Assembly (NCBI GenBank): GCA_013044175.1
Contig: JABEUY010000105.1
Coordinates: 1 to 44,934 of the forward strand
From: Bacilli bacterium
GTDB lineage: Bacteria > Bacillota > Bacilli > Alicyclobacillales > SLC66
Direction: 5' to 3'
Length of the DNA stretch: 44,934 nt
Under the pieces are notes generated by a model, which was not told the origin of the DNA, made no database searches, and saw only the letters and a program-made list of their open reading frames with translations. Both the position numbers and the translations under genes were made by a program. Of the stretch, positions 15,622-24,224 are shown in pieces; the stretch's first letter is position 1; each line of letters opens with the position of its first letter.

Positions 15622-16308
15622 ATGCGGCTGATTTATATCGTTGATGATGATGAGAGTGTTCGCACAATCGTCATGCGTTATCTCGAACGTGAAGGTTTTG
15701 AAGTGCGTTGCTTTAGCACGGGGGAACAAGCACAAAGTGCGATGGATGAACGAATGCCAGATATGTTGGTTTTAGATATTATGCTGCCTGGCATGAGTGG
15801 CTATGATTTATGTAAGTGGATTCGAGTGCGTTCTGACCTGCCGATTATCATGGTTTCGGCAAGAGATGAAGAAGTTGATCGCATTTTGGGGCTTGAGCTC
15901 GGGTCGGATGATTACCTTTCTAAGCCCTTTTCGCCTCGTGAACTCGTCGCTCGCGTACGCACGGTGTTTCGTCGATTGCGAACTTCTGGGGATAAGTTTG
16001 TTGAGGACAATCGTTTTCCAAATTGTGCAGATCTTGTCTTACATGATGAGGAGCGCAGAATCCTTGTAAAGGAACAGGATCTTGTCTTGACAGCTAAAGA
16101 GTTTGAGTTGCTTTCCTATCTGATTCGGCATAAGGCTCGAGCTTTTACGCGTGAACAGTTGCTCACACAAGTATGGGGTTATGATTTTATTGGGGATGAA
16201 CGAGCTATCGACGACCTGGTCAAACGATTGCGAAAGAAACTTTCTGCTCTCGGTTCGAGCGCGGAGATCGTGACGGTTTGGGGATATGGGTATAAGCTAG
16301 AGGGGTGA
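15622..16308 (+). CDS. OmpR-family response regulator
   Basis: The receiver domain (residues 1-~118) has the acidic pocket DDD (8-10), phosphoacceptor D52 (LVLDIMLPG), a conserved Ser/Thr-type MVSA motif and K102 region (YLSKPFSPREL). The C-terminal winged helix is of the OmpR/PhoB type (LTAKEFELLSYLI, VWGYDFIGDERAIDDLVKRLRKK given in two parts). ATG 15622 is preferred over GTG 15613, since AGGTGA at 15611 then serves as the ribosome site. It is four bases upstream of its partner kinase. The target genes are unknown. Confidence 0.95.
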   Translation: MRLIYIVDDDESVRTIVMRYLEREGFEVRCFSTGEQAQSAMDERMPDMLVLDIMLPGMSGYDLCKWIRVRSDLPIIMVSARDEEVDRILGLELGSDDYLSKPFSPRELVARVRTVFRRLRTSGDKFVEDNRFPNCADLVLHDEERRILVKEQDLVLTAKEFELLSYLIRHKARAFTREQLLTQVWGYDFIGDERAIDDLVKRLRKKLSALGSSAEIVTVWGYGYKLEG

Positions 16309-16312
16309 GAGG

Positions 16313-17782
16313 ATGAAACTGTCGATCACGATGAAAGTCGCGGTCACGTTTACAATTCTCTCTCTCAGTTCCCTCGCCTTAGCTGGCTATCTGACGAACG
16401 GCGGAATTAAAAATTATGTGATTGCTACTACGCAAAATAATTTGATCGCCGAAGGAAATCGGATTATTCAAAGTTATGAGTTATATGGGAATCTTATAAC
16501 CTCTTCAAAGAAAGTATCTTTGGTCGTTAAGCCTTCTGCATTACGAATCGCACAAAAAAACATCGCGCATGAATATGTGGTTATCGATGCCAAGGGTAAG
16601 ATTCTATGGAACACGTTTACGCAAGCAGATCTTCATCTATTGACACAAATGAAATCCGAAATCAAAAAAGCTTTTCAGGGAAAGACGGCAATCGGGTTAT
16701 ATCCTCAGACCAATCCGATCATAGCATTTGCTGCCATTCCTTTCTCGTATACGATAACTGTACCTATCTCTTCAGTACTTTCACCGCTAAAACCGAATTT
16801 TTTTTCATCACAACCTCCATTAATTCAAGAGCAATCGACGAAAGTCGTCGCACTTTTTACCCGTGTAGCTGACTTGAATCAAGTCACTTTACAAATTTGG
16901 ATGCCAGTCGTTCGCAGTATCTTAGTAGCGACGATGATTACATTGATGCTCGGGGTTTTTATGATGCGTTGGTTGATGCGACCCTCTAAAAAAATACGAC
17001 AAATGATCGAGCAAGTGCGAAAACGCGATTTTTCGGAAGTAGCGATCTTAGCAACCGGTGATGAGTGGGAAACCATTTCGCAAGCGATTGCTGAAATGGT
17101 GACTTCGCTAAAAAATTATGATGATGTCCAAAAGCGCTTCGTTCAAAATGCTTCGCATGAATTAAAAACGCCGCTTATGGCGATTCGTGGTTATGCTGAA
17201 GGTCTAAAGGATGGCGTTTTTGATCAGGAAGAAATAAATGGAATTCTTGATATCGTAGTGACGGAAACGGTTCGTCTAAAAAAATTGGTGGACGAATTGA
17301 TTTATTTGTCTAAACTAGAAGCATTAGAGGCGATGTATCATTTTGAATTTACCAGTGTTGAGAAAATTGTTCGTCAAGCGATCTCGCTGCTAAAACCTCT
17401 TGCTAAGGCGCGACAAATCGATTTGATGTGGCAGCAAAATAATACGGACGTGTTACTTTATCTTGATGGTGAGAAGATGGAACAGGCGATTATCAATATG
17501 ATCGATAATGCGATTCGACACGCCCGTTCGCGGGTGATCGTTGACCTTTATGTGGAATCCCATGTCTATATCGTCATCGAAGATGATGGGGAAGGTTTTG
17601 CAAAGGCTGATGAACAAAGGGTGTTTGAACGATTTTATCATGGTGCGCAAGGGGATACAGGACTTGGACTTGCCATCGCGAAAGCGATCGTTGAAAAACA
17701 CTATGGTATGCTTCAAGCTTCACAAGGTTCTATGGGCGGTGCCCGTTTTGTGATCGTACTTTCTATGCAGACAGGAGGGTAA
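16313..17782 (+). CDS. Sensor histidine kinase
   Basis: A 489-residue membrane kinase paired with the upstream regulator. TM1 is at about residues 8-27. An extracytoplasmic sensor of ~165 residues is followed by TM2 (~201-222) and a HAMP linker (RPSKKIRQMIEQVRKRDF). The dimerisation helix has phospho-acceptor H282 (NASHELKTPL). The ATPase has an N box (NMIDNAIRHA), DDGEGFA, F box (VFERFYHG) and GLGLAIA. The layout is like the ResE/PhoR/CssS group. The sensor domain is not recognised, so the stimulus is unknown. The good ribosome site GAGAGG overlaps the end of the regulator gene. Confidence 0.95.
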   Translation: MKLSITMKVAVTFTILSLSSLALAGYLTNGGIKNYVIATTQNNLIAEGNRIIQSYELYGNLITSSKKVSLVVKPSALRIAQKNIAHEYVVIDAKGKILWNTFTQADLHLLTQMKSEIKKAFQGKTAIGLYPQTNPIIAFAAIPFSYTITVPISSVLSPLKPNFFSSQPPLIQEQSTKVVALFTRVADLNQVTLQIWMPVVRSILVATMITLMLGVFMMRWLMRPSKKIRQMIEQVRKRDFSEVAILATGDEWETISQAIAEMVTSLKNYDDVQKRFVQNASHELKTPLMAIRGYAEGLKDGVFDQEEINGILDIVVTETVRLKKLVDELIYLSKLEALEAMYHFEFTSVEKIVRQAISLLKPLAKARQIDLMWQQNNTDVLLYLDGEKMEQAIINMIDNAIRHARSRVIVDLYVESHVYIVIEDDGEGFAKADEQRVFERFYHGAQGDTGLGLAIAKAIVEKHYGMLQASQGSMGGARFVIVLSMQTGG

Positions 17783-17789
17783 TGCTGTT

Positions 17790-18908
17790 TTGCGTATACA
17801 ATTTAATTCAGATCTCAAACAGTATCTTTTACGGCTTGTCGAAGTGGTCATCTTATTTCTTTCTGTACTTGTCGTGCTATGGCTTAGTTCTAAAATCCTT
17901 ACTTACGTATTACCTTTTGCTTTAGGCTTGATTATCGCCGTATTACTGTTTCCGATCGTTCGCTATCTTGAAAAATGGGGTTTGTCGCGCCGCCTCGCCA
18001 TCGTTATGACGTTTATTATCGTGTTGATGATTATTTTTGGCCTGATCGGATACCTCACAGTGCAAGGAACGCAAGAGGCAATCAGTTTATCTCAAGCGAT
18101 TCCGAATACGTATGTCCATTTTTCAGCGTGGGTGACTAATTGGTTGGAACGTGGCATGATCGTTTATGGTCATCTTTCGCCTAAGATCGTCAGTGCTATT
18201 CAAAGTAGTGTTTTTGCGATGGTCGATCAAGTGCGACAAATATTGCTCAACCTTGTTTCGAGTTTGGTGATCGGTCTTGAAGGTTTGCCGAATATGTTAA
18301 TTATCGTGGTGATTTCATTACTCGCTTCGTATTTTTATATGGTACAAAAAGAATCACTTACAGATGGTATAGTACGTCTTTTACCTCCCGGTTGGGGACC
18401 CAAACTTGGATCTGTAGCTACGGATGTCTTACGTGCATTTGTCGGTTTGACAAGAGCCCAAGTGATCTTGATTATGGTATCGACAGTGATCAGTATCATA
18501 GGACTTTTAGTGATCGATCCTCGTTATGCTTTGATTCTGGGCTTGCTGATTGGGCTCACGGGATGGTTTCCTGTCGTAGGTTCAGGGATTATCACCATTC
18601 CCTGGATTATTGGTGCGTATACGGCGAAACATTTTGGTATTGCGATTGAGGTGGCTGTACTGCAAATCATCGTATCGGTTGTTCGCCATTCTATTGAACC
18701 GAAACTGATGGCTTCGAACATGGAATTAGGTACTTTATCTGCACTTTTTGGTATGTACGTCGGTTTAACGACAATTGGCGTGATCGGGTTGGTAATTGGA
18801 CCTTTACTCATGATTGCTTTACGATCTTTAATTAAGGCTCGCATGTTTGTCGATCTCGTTTCCGTCGAACGCAAGATGATAAGTCAAGATGAGGATCCTT
18901 TGCCATGA
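17790..18908 (+). CDS. AI-2E family transporter, YtvI-like
   Basis: A 372-residue polytopic membrane protein of the AI-2E/PerM family. There are two or three spans in the first ~85 residues, a soluble middle part (VQGTQEAISLSQAIPNTYVH) and C-terminal spans. The family's GLTGWFPVVGSGIITIPW and IEPKLMASNM segments are present. The subgroup looks like the sporulation integral membrane protein YtvI of Bacilli; this is by recognition. TTG 17790 has GGAGGGT (17774-17780) nine bases upstream. It lies seven bases after the kinase and overlaps the DUF402 gene by four bases, so it belongs to the same operon. Confidence 0.85.
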   Translation: MRIQFNSDLKQYLLRLVEVVILFLSVLVVLWLSSKILTYVLPFALGLIIAVLLFPIVRYLEKWGLSRRLAIVMTFIIVLMIIFGLIGYLTVQGTQEAISLSQAIPNTYVHFSAWVTNWLERGMIVYGHLSPKIVSAIQSSVFAMVDQVRQILLNLVSSLVIGLEGLPNMLIIVVISLLASYFYMVQKESLTDGIVRLLPPGWGPKLGSVATDVLRAFVGLTRAQVILIMVSTVISIIGLLVIDPRYALILGLLIGLTGWFPVVGSGIITIPWIIGAYTAKHFGIAIEVAVLQIIVSVVRHSIEPKLMASNMELGTLSALFGMYVGLTTIGVIGLVIGPLLMIALRSLIKARMFVDLVSVERKMISQDEDPLP

Positions 18909-19456
18909 CAAAAGATAACCTTGGCATTTGGCGAATCGAAAGTCGTAAATATGATGGCAGCCTTCATCGCGTTTGGCCAAAAGCAATTCCTCTTCAGACT
19001 TCGCCGATCTACCGAGAAGATACGCTACCTTACTTTAGTTTACTTTTGCCTGCTCATTCACCGGTTATTGAATCTTCAGGAGAAATATGGAGCAGTTCGT
19101 ATGATGTTATCGCTTGTTTTTTTGCAGGCAAATATTATCAGGTCATGGTGTTGTGTAAGAAGATCGGTACAGAATATTATTGCAATAGTTGTTCGATAGC
19201 ATCCATTGACACACATGCCCGTCTTGTTTCTTATATCGATATGGATCTTGATGTGATTATCGATCATCGTCGTCATGTACGTATTGTCGATCAGGATGAG
19301 TATGAGCAACACGCGAAGAAGTATCGTTATCCGATGCCCCTACAAAGCAAAGTACAAGCGGATCTTGAGAAATTGGTGCGACAAGTTAGGCTACAAAAGG
19401 GGATTTTTGCAAAAGGGTACTCGTGGAAAATAAAAAAATCAGATTCGCCTTCTTAG
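18905..19456 (+). CDS. DUF402 family protein
   Basis: 183 residues. The central part carries the DUF402/FomD-like signature: YYCNSCSIASIDTHARL, then YIDMDLDVIIDHRRHVRIVD with DEYEQH, giving a cluster of acidic metal-binding residues. Characterised relatives hydrolyse nucleoside phosphates or nucleotide-activated compounds with divalent metal; here the substrate is unknown. The ATG overlaps the YtvI-like stop codon by four bases, indicating coupling. The C-terminal basic helix (KLVRQVRLQKGIF) extends beyond the domain. The gene's last codons form the left arm of its terminator. Confidence 0.85.
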   Translation: MTKDNLGIWRIESRKYDGSLHRVWPKAIPLQTSPIYREDTLPYFSLLLPAHSPVIESSGEIWSSSYDVIACFFAGKYYQVMVLCKKIGTEYYCNSCSIASIDTHARLVSYIDMDLDVIIDHRRHVRIVDQDEYEQHAKKYRYPMPLQSKVQADLEKLVRQVRLQKGIFAKGYSWKIKKSDSPS

Positions 19457-19490
19457 TCGATAAAGTATCTCGACGAAGAAGGCGAATTGT
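19443..19490. terminator. Terminator overlapping the DUF402 stop codon
   Basis: ATTCGCCTTCTT pairs perfectly with AAGAAGGCGAAT around a 20-base loop. The left arm lies inside the DUF402 coding end. T runs follow on both strands, although weakly, so it probably serves the convergent rsfA-like gene too. Confidence 0.75.
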
Positions 19491-20036
19491 TTAATCGAGT
19501 CGTTGGGATTCGAGTAAGGATGTCCGCGTGCGTTCGGTTTCAATTAACCGGCGAGCTTTTTCCATAATGGCGAGTAGTGTTTGCGAATCATCGAAGACTG
19601 GTTGCGGAGGATTTCTTTCGATGAGCGCTTCAAGTTCTCGCTTCTCCTCAATCAACTGAGCATTTTCTTGTTCGAGTTCTTGCAAACGCTGTTCGAAATC
19701 ACGAAGTCCGCGAATACAATAATCAAGGGTAAAAACCTGATTGTCTACTAACGTGATTGCTGTGCGTTGTGGCCGGCGATGCCGACGGTCTTCTAAGGCA
19801 GTACGCCGAATCTGTTTTGCTTCTTTGACGGCATGATCATAATGGCGTCGAACAACCCCGTTCCAACGATAGCCACAAGCAGCAGCGGTACGACCTAGTA
19901 GGCTTGCAGCTTCTTCAAAAGCGATCAACTGTGTACTACCTTCACGGATATGGCGTAGCACAAGTTCGGCAAGTTTAACATCATCTTCTGGCGTCCAGGC
20001 ATCCGAACGCGAAGCCAAACGTTCTAAAACTTCCAT
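19491..20036 (-). CDS. RsfA-type prespore transcription regulator
   Basis: 181 residues. The N-terminal Myb/SANT-like DNA-binding domain ([22 protein letters not shown], with [17 protein letters not shown]) is characteristic of the RsfA/YlbO family that fine-tunes sigma-F-dependent genes in the forespore. The middle is basic ([15 protein letters not shown]) and the C-terminus is a coiled coil ([20 protein letters not shown]) that should dimerise. ATG 20036 is used because GGAGGG lies seven bases upstream; a TTG at 20051 is part of that site. Whether it regulates genes in this window is unknown. Confidence 0.88.
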   Translation of the reverse strand: MEVLERLASRSDAWTPEDDVKLAELVLRHIREGSTQLIAFEEAASLLGRTAAACGYRWNGVVRRHYDHAVKEAKQIRRTALEDRRHRRPQRTAITLVDNQVFTLDYCIRGLRDFEQRLQELEQENAQLIEEKRELEALIERNPPQPVFDDSQTLLAIMEKARRLIETERTRTSLLESQRLD

Positions 20037-20119
20037 TTCTTTTCCCTCCAAATCTTGATACTACTGTTATACCCGAGAAATGGAAGGGAAATACCTGCTA
20101 ACTTCGATTCTTTGACGTT

Positions 20120-20416
20120 CTAGCTAAGAGGATGAAAATCGACGACGACCACTTTGCTAGTGTTTTCACGCAGGCGCGTTGCCACCTCAACATGCGCTGG
20201 GTGTGGACCATAGTTATCCAAGCTTTCCTGATCGATAAAAGTGGAAGTCAATGCGGCTTCAAATCCATCTGCACGAGCTGAAAAATTGTGACCCACTTTA
20301 AAGCTGATGATACCTGGGATTTTGTCTTTTAATTGCAATAGATCGAGTAAAATGCGTTCTTTCACTTCGGCGGTGGTCTCTTCCTGCCAAGTTACCATGA
20401 CGATATGTTCTATCAA
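20120..20416 (-). CDS. Dabb (stress-responsive A/B barrel) family protein
   Basis: A 98-residue single-domain protein. It matches the Dabb ferredoxin-like barrel: IEHIVMVTWQEETTAEVKERI, a central IPGIISFKVGHNFS, then STFIDQESLDNYGPHPAHVEV and a C-terminal VVVDF strand. Members dimerise into barrels; function varies and is mostly unknown. TTG 20416 is used because AAGGAGG ends eight bases upstream; the longer ATG versions would bury that site. It is upstream of, and co-directional with, the rsfA-like gene, 83 bases apart. Confidence 0.85.
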   Translation of the reverse strand: MIEHIVMVTWQEETTAEVKERILLDLLQLKDKIPGIISFKVGHNFSARADGFEAALTSTFIDQESLDNYGPHPAHVEVATRLRENTSKVVVVDFHPLS

Positions 20417-20544
20417 TGGATGTTCCTCCTTATTCATACCTGCATACATGACAAAGTATAAGGAAAAATGCATAGCATGAACAGTCTTAGCAAGTGTGTT
20501 AAACTAAAACATAAGGAAATGATTAAGATTCGGAGGGAAAAGAT

Positions 20545-20904
20545 ATGGCAGGCGAGGCGATTTTACTTTATACATCAGATCTTATGTTTTCGGTACGCGT
20601 GCGTGAAGTGGCGTTAAATCGAGACTGCACCGTCAGTGTTGTCGAAAATGATCATGATTTTAAGCTTCGTTTAGAAGAAGTGCATCCTAAACTGGCGATT
20701 TTAGATCTGAATGTCGCTGGTGCAAACATCGAAACGCACGTTGAAAATTGTAAAGCTACAGGGAGTCGTGTTGTTGTTTACGTTCCTCATGCCAAGCGTG
20801 ACTTGCGTGCGCGTGCACAAACGGCAGGTGTGGATGCAGTCTATTCGAGCTCTCAGTTTAAATCCGATCTTGTGACGATCTTGCCATCTTTGCTCAGTGA
20901 GTGA
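20545..20904 (+). CDS. Receiver-like single-domain protein
   Basis: 119 residues with the alternating strand-helix order of a CheY-like receiver: LLYTSDLMFSVRVREVAL, a strand-3 LAILDLNVAG with an Asp at the phosphorylation position, VVVYVPH in place of the Thr/Ser strand, then GVDAVYSSSQF where a lysine is usual. The paired acidic residues at the end of strand 1 and the conserved Lys are missing. It is therefore probably a pseudo-receiver that does not undergo normal phosphorylation. ATG 20545 follows GGAGGG. The partner is unknown. Confidence 0.75.
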   Translation: MAGEAILLYTSDLMFSVRVREVALNRDCTVSVVENDHDFKLRLEEVHPKLAILDLNVAGANIETHVENCKATGSRVVVYVPHAKRDLRARAQTAGVDAVYSSSQFKSDLVTILPSLLSE

Positions 20905-20936
20905 TTGTTGGTTGTTAGAAATCTGAGGTGACGAGC

Positions 20937-22385
20937 TTGCAATTGCATATCTTACACACAAATGATGTTCATAGTGAGCTATTATCTTTTGCGAGACTTG
21001 TTACGCAAGTACGCACAGTACGAGATGCGTTGTTAGAGAGCGGAGATGAGGTATTATACTTCGATCTTGGTGATCATATTGATCTCTCCAATCGTCTTTC
21101 GTTTGCGACGAATGGTGAGATCAATGCAGCCATTTTAGCAACACTTCCACTTGATGGTCTGGTGCTTGGCAATAATGAGACGGTAACGGTCGATCCGATC
21201 ATGTGGGAAAAAATTGCGCATATTGTGGATAAACCTTATTTTTGTGCCAATATCGATGAGCCAAGCGGTTCGTGGAATAACAAAAGAGGCAAGATTTATA
21301 CGTATGCCGGTGTTAAAGTCGGTGTATGTGGGGTGACCGTTCCTTATCTGAAAATCTTGTCAACGTTAGGCGTACAAGCACGAGAGGCAGTATCGGTAGC
21401 TAAAGCGTCTTGTCGATATCTGCGAGAACGTGGTGCTGATATCGTCATTTTGCTTTCGCATTTAGGACTGCATGTCGATGAAGAAATGGCTGATGATGGT
21501 ATCGAGGCCGATGTGATCATCGGGTCGCATACGCATCAATTTCTTGAACAAGGAATCCTGAGAAATGGCGTTTGGATTTTTCAAGCTGGCCGCTTTGCTC
21601 AGGCAATGGGACAAATAACGTTCACGATCGATCCAACGAATCGAACGCAGCCGCTTGTGTCGGTGCAGGGGAAGCTTATCTATAATCAGGTTTTTCAAAC
21701 CTACGATGCACAAGTGATGCAGGTAATGACGACGTATTCGGCGATTGCGAAACAACGTCTGCATGAATTGATTGTCAGACTCGATCGCCCTTTGCGGCAT
21801 GAGTTGTTTGAAGAGTCAGCATTGGTTAATGTTCTTGTCGATGCGATGCGTGAGATGCTTGACGTCGATATCGCGATCGTTAATGGAGGTGTCATCACCG
21901 CTGCCCTTCGTGAGGGTGATGTGACGTTAGGTGATGTACTCAATGTCTGTGGGACACCAATGCGTGCTGTGATGATGGAAGTACCGGGAAGAACAATTCT
22001 TCGTTTACTTGAAGAGAGTCTTGATCATGAGGTGATCACGCGGCAAGGTTTTGGTTATGGGTTTCGAGGTTATTTTATCGGAAAACCTCATGTGTCAGGT
22101 GGTTTCGTTGAAGTCGATCTTGACAGTATCGTACAGGTGATTATCGGTGAGGAACGTCTTCATCCGGATCGTCGCTATCGTTTAGCGATCCCCGAATACA
22201 TGTTATTATCTTCGCACTTTAAGGCGATAAAAGACATTGAATATCGCTATGCAGCACCAACATTAAAATTGATGTTAATGTATGGCTTGCAAAGTGCAAA
22301 AATTCGTCAGAAAGCGGAGGCATGGCGTTATCGAAGTCTCCCCTTTTCATCGGCTCAAGGAGAGCAAAAAAATGCCGCGCTTTAA
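20937..22385 (+). CDS. Metallophosphoesterase/5'-nucleotidase, YunD-like
   Basis: A two-domain 5'-nucleotidase family enzyme of 482 residues without a signal peptide, so presumably cytoplasmic. The N-terminal metallophosphatase has LHTNDVHSE, DLGDHID, LGNNET (in place of GNHE, as in YunD-type members), LLSHLG and GSHTHQF, giving the two-metal site. The C-terminal nucleotidase domain (~residues 300-470) has VNGGVITAALREGDVT and GFGYGFRGY for nucleobase stacking. TTG 20937 has GAGGTGA five bases upstream; GTG 20928 overlaps that site. It overlaps nth by 14 bases. The natural substrate is not known. Confidence 0.88.
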   Translation: MQLHILHTNDVHSELLSFARLVTQVRTVRDALLESGDEVLYFDLGDHIDLSNRLSFATNGEINAAILATLPLDGLVLGNNETVTVDPIMWEKIAHIVDKPYFCANIDEPSGSWNNKRGKIYTYAGVKVGVCGVTVPYLKILSTLGVQAREAVSVAKASCRYLRERGADIVILLSHLGLHVDEEMADDGIEADVIIGSHTHQFLEQGILRNGVWIFQAGRFAQAMGQITFTIDPTNRTQPLVSVQGKLIYNQVFQTYDAQVMQVMTTYSAIAKQRLHELIVRLDRPLRHELFEESALVNVLVDAMREMLDVDIAIVNGGVITAALREGDVTLGDVLNVCGTPMRAVMMEVPGRTILRLLEESLDHEVITRQGFGYGFRGYFIGKPHVSGGFVEVDLDSIVQVIIGEERLHPDRRYRLAIPEYMLLSSHFKAIKDIEYRYAAPTLKLMLMYGLQSAKIRQKAEAWRYRSLPFSSAQGEQKNAAL

Positions 22386-23031
22386 ATTGGAAGTCAATGA
22401 GATATTGGATGAACTTGCGCGCCTTTATCCTGATGCGAAGTGTGCATTATTGCATACGAATCCTTTTGAATTGTTAATTGCAACGATGCTATCTGCACAA
22501 AGTACAGATAAAATGGTCAATACATTAACCCCAGCTTTATTTCAACGGTATCCCCATGCCAAAGAGTTGGCGTTAGCGGATGTCGAAGAAGTTGAACGAT
22601 TAATCGCTAAATGCGGACTGTATAAAACAAAAGCCAAAAATTTGATTGCCACGAGCCAGCAATTAGTTGATCAGTATTCGGGAGAAGTTCCAGCCTTCCT
22701 AGAAGCCTTGGTAACGTTACCAGGTGTTGGGCGAAAAACGGCGAATGTCGTATTATCCAATGCTTTTGCAGTACCAGCAATCGCTGTCGATACGCATGTA
22801 CAGCGTGTATCTAATCGAATCGGTCTTGCCAAGAGCGATGATGTCTATGAGACAGAGCAACAATTGATGCGTAAAATTCCTAAAAAACTTTGGTCTACAG
22901 CGCATCATTGGTTGATTTACCATGGGCGAATGGTTTGCACCGCTCGCTCGCCAAAGTGTACAGTTTGCTCCTTGCAATCACGCTGTCGTCAAGGGCAACA
23001 AAGTAATAAATCACTCATCGTAACAAATTGA
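22372..23031 (+). CDS. nth: Endonuclease III (DNA glycosylase/AP lyase)
   Basis: It excises oxidised pyrimidines and nicks AP sites in base excision repair. 219 residues, with helix-hairpin-helix LPGVGRKTANVV, catalytic K122 and D140 (VDTHVQR), and the [4Fe-4S] loop C189-x6-C196-x2-C199-x5-C205. ATG 22372 follows AAGGAGAG; the gene overlaps the nucleotidase by 14 bases, so translation is probably coupled. Its 3' end overlaps the convergent deacetylase gene by 43 bases. In B. subtilis nth has different neighbours, so this arrangement is local. Confidence 0.97.
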   Translation: MPRFKLEVNEILDELARLYPDAKCALLHTNPFELLIATMLSAQSTDKMVNTLTPALFQRYPHAKELALADVEEVERLIAKCGLYKTKAKNLIATSQQLVDQYSGEVPAFLEALVTLPGVGRKTANVVLSNAFAVPAIAVDTHVQRVSNRIGLAKSDDVYETEQQLMRKIPKKLWSTAHHWLIYHGRMVCTARSPKCTVCSLQSRCRQGQQSNKSLIVTN

Positions 23032-23711
23032 TATCCTCTTCGTTGCAAGCGTTCTAAGAGAATGTCGAGCGCTTGAACGGTCTGTGTTCTCTTTCCTCCG
23101 CCATCATGAAAGAGTAAGATGTCACCTGGATCGATATTAGCCATCACTTTGCTGACAATCGAGGTTACGCCGGGAAGTGACCAGTCTTTTGCATCGACAT
23201 CCCAAGTCCACATCGCGATTCGAAGATGATTTTGTTTTGCCCGTTGCAAGAAAACACTGGATAAATGTCCGCCTGGCGGTCGCACCCAGACTGGTTTTTT
23301 GCCAATGATCGATCGAATTGTCTCATCACAAGCTGTTAAATCCGTTACGGTCGGGATACCTTGTTGTTGGTGCAAATACGTATGATTGCCGACCTCGTTA
23401 CCACGTACTACGATTTCTTTAAGCATTTCAGGATAGTTTTTAACTTGCTTTCCGACAACGAAAAATGTGGCATGCGCATGGTATTTCTCTAATACGTGTA
23501 AAATCGCAGGGGTATAAGTTCGATTCGGACCGTCATCCAAGGTGATTGCGATGAGAGGCTTTGGTGGTGTAAAGGCATAGTAGATCCACCCTTGTCCTTT
23601 TTGTGTCCAGTAGGGACTTCCTCGCACGGCGGCGAAAGAATCGTGTGCCATAACGACGAATACGATGAATAGTAATACGGCAAAACATGTTCGCCGTGAC
23701 TTTGCTGACAT
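22989..23711 (-). CDS. Exported polysaccharide deacetylase
   Basis: 240 residues with a Sec signal or anchor (MSAKSRRTCFAVLLFIVFVVM, likely cleaved after DSFA). A NodB domain follows with motif 1 TLDDGP, motif 2 NHTYLH (metal His pair), motif 3 RPPGG, a Trp-rich MWTWDVDAKDW and motif 5 LLFHDGG. Members remove N- or O-acetyl groups from chitin or peptidoglycan outside the membrane; in spore formers some act on cortex or wall (PdaA-like). ATG 23711 has AGAGGGA eight bases upstream; GTG 23741 is alternative. It ends inside nth. Confidence 0.92.
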   Translation of the reverse strand: MSAKSRRTCFAVLLFIVFVVMAHDSFAAVRGSPYWTQKGQGWIYYAFTPPKPLIAITLDDGPNRTYTPAILHVLEKYHAHATFFVVGKQVKNYPEMLKEIVVRGNEVGNHTYLHQQQGIPTVTDLTACDETIRSIIGKKPVWVRPPGGHLSSVFLQRAKQNHLRIAMWTWDVDAKDWSLPGVTSIVSKVMANIDPGDILLFHDGGGKRTQTVQALDILLERLQRRGYQFVTMSDLLLCCP

Positions 23712-23769
23712 TGGCGTGTCCCTCTTCTCAAGTTTTTTCACATAGTATCGTCAATCGTGGGGTGTATGT

Positions 23770-24207
23770 ATGAGTGTCGTTTCGCTATATACGGATGGAG
23801 CCTGTAGTGGTAATCCTGGACCTGGAGGCTGGGCAGCAATTCTCGTCTATGGCGAGTATGAGAAAGCCTTGTCAGGTGGTGAGAAAGACACCACCAATCA
23901 ACGTATGGAAATCGCTGCGGTCGTTGAAGGGTTAAAAGCGTTGACGCGTCCTTGTCAGGTTAAGGTTTATAGTGACTCTGCCTACGTGGTCAATGCTTTT
24001 CATCAGCAATGGTATGTCGCCTGGAAACGCAATGGCTGGCGTAACAGCAAGAATGAGCCGGTAAAGAATCGAGAGTTATGGGAAGCTTTATTGACGGAAG
24101 TAGCCAAGCATAAGGTGGAATTTTGCAAAGTAAAAGGTCACAGTGGGCATCAATATAATGAACGGTGTGATGCTTTGGCTCGAGAAGCTGTTTCACGTCT
24201 GCGTTGA
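23770..24207 (+). CDS. rnhA: Ribonuclease HI
   Basis: It cuts the RNA strand of RNA-DNA hybrids. The 145-residue sequence has the full D-E-D-D metal site: D9 (YTDGACSGNPGPGGW), E47 (RMEIAA), D69 (YSDSAYV) and D134 (NERCDALA), plus H124 in the flexible KGHSGH loop and the basic protrusion AWKRNGWRNSKNEP. This is the E. coli-type enzyme. It diverges from the deacetylase gene, with 58 bases between start codons, and lies 17 bases before queG. Confidence 0.97.
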   Translation: MSVVSLYTDGACSGNPGPGGWAAILVYGEYEKALSGGEKDTTNQRMEIAAVVEGLKALTRPCQVKVYSDSAYVVNAFHQQWYVAWKRNGWRNSKNEPVKNRELWEALLTEVAKHKVEFCKVKGHSGHQYNERCDALAREAVSRLR

Positions 24208-24224
24208 AAGGACATGCATAAGAA

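Noticed and set aside
22282-22371. N-terminal extension of nth
   Set aside because: Inside the nucleotidase gene; AAGGAGAG points to ATG 22372.
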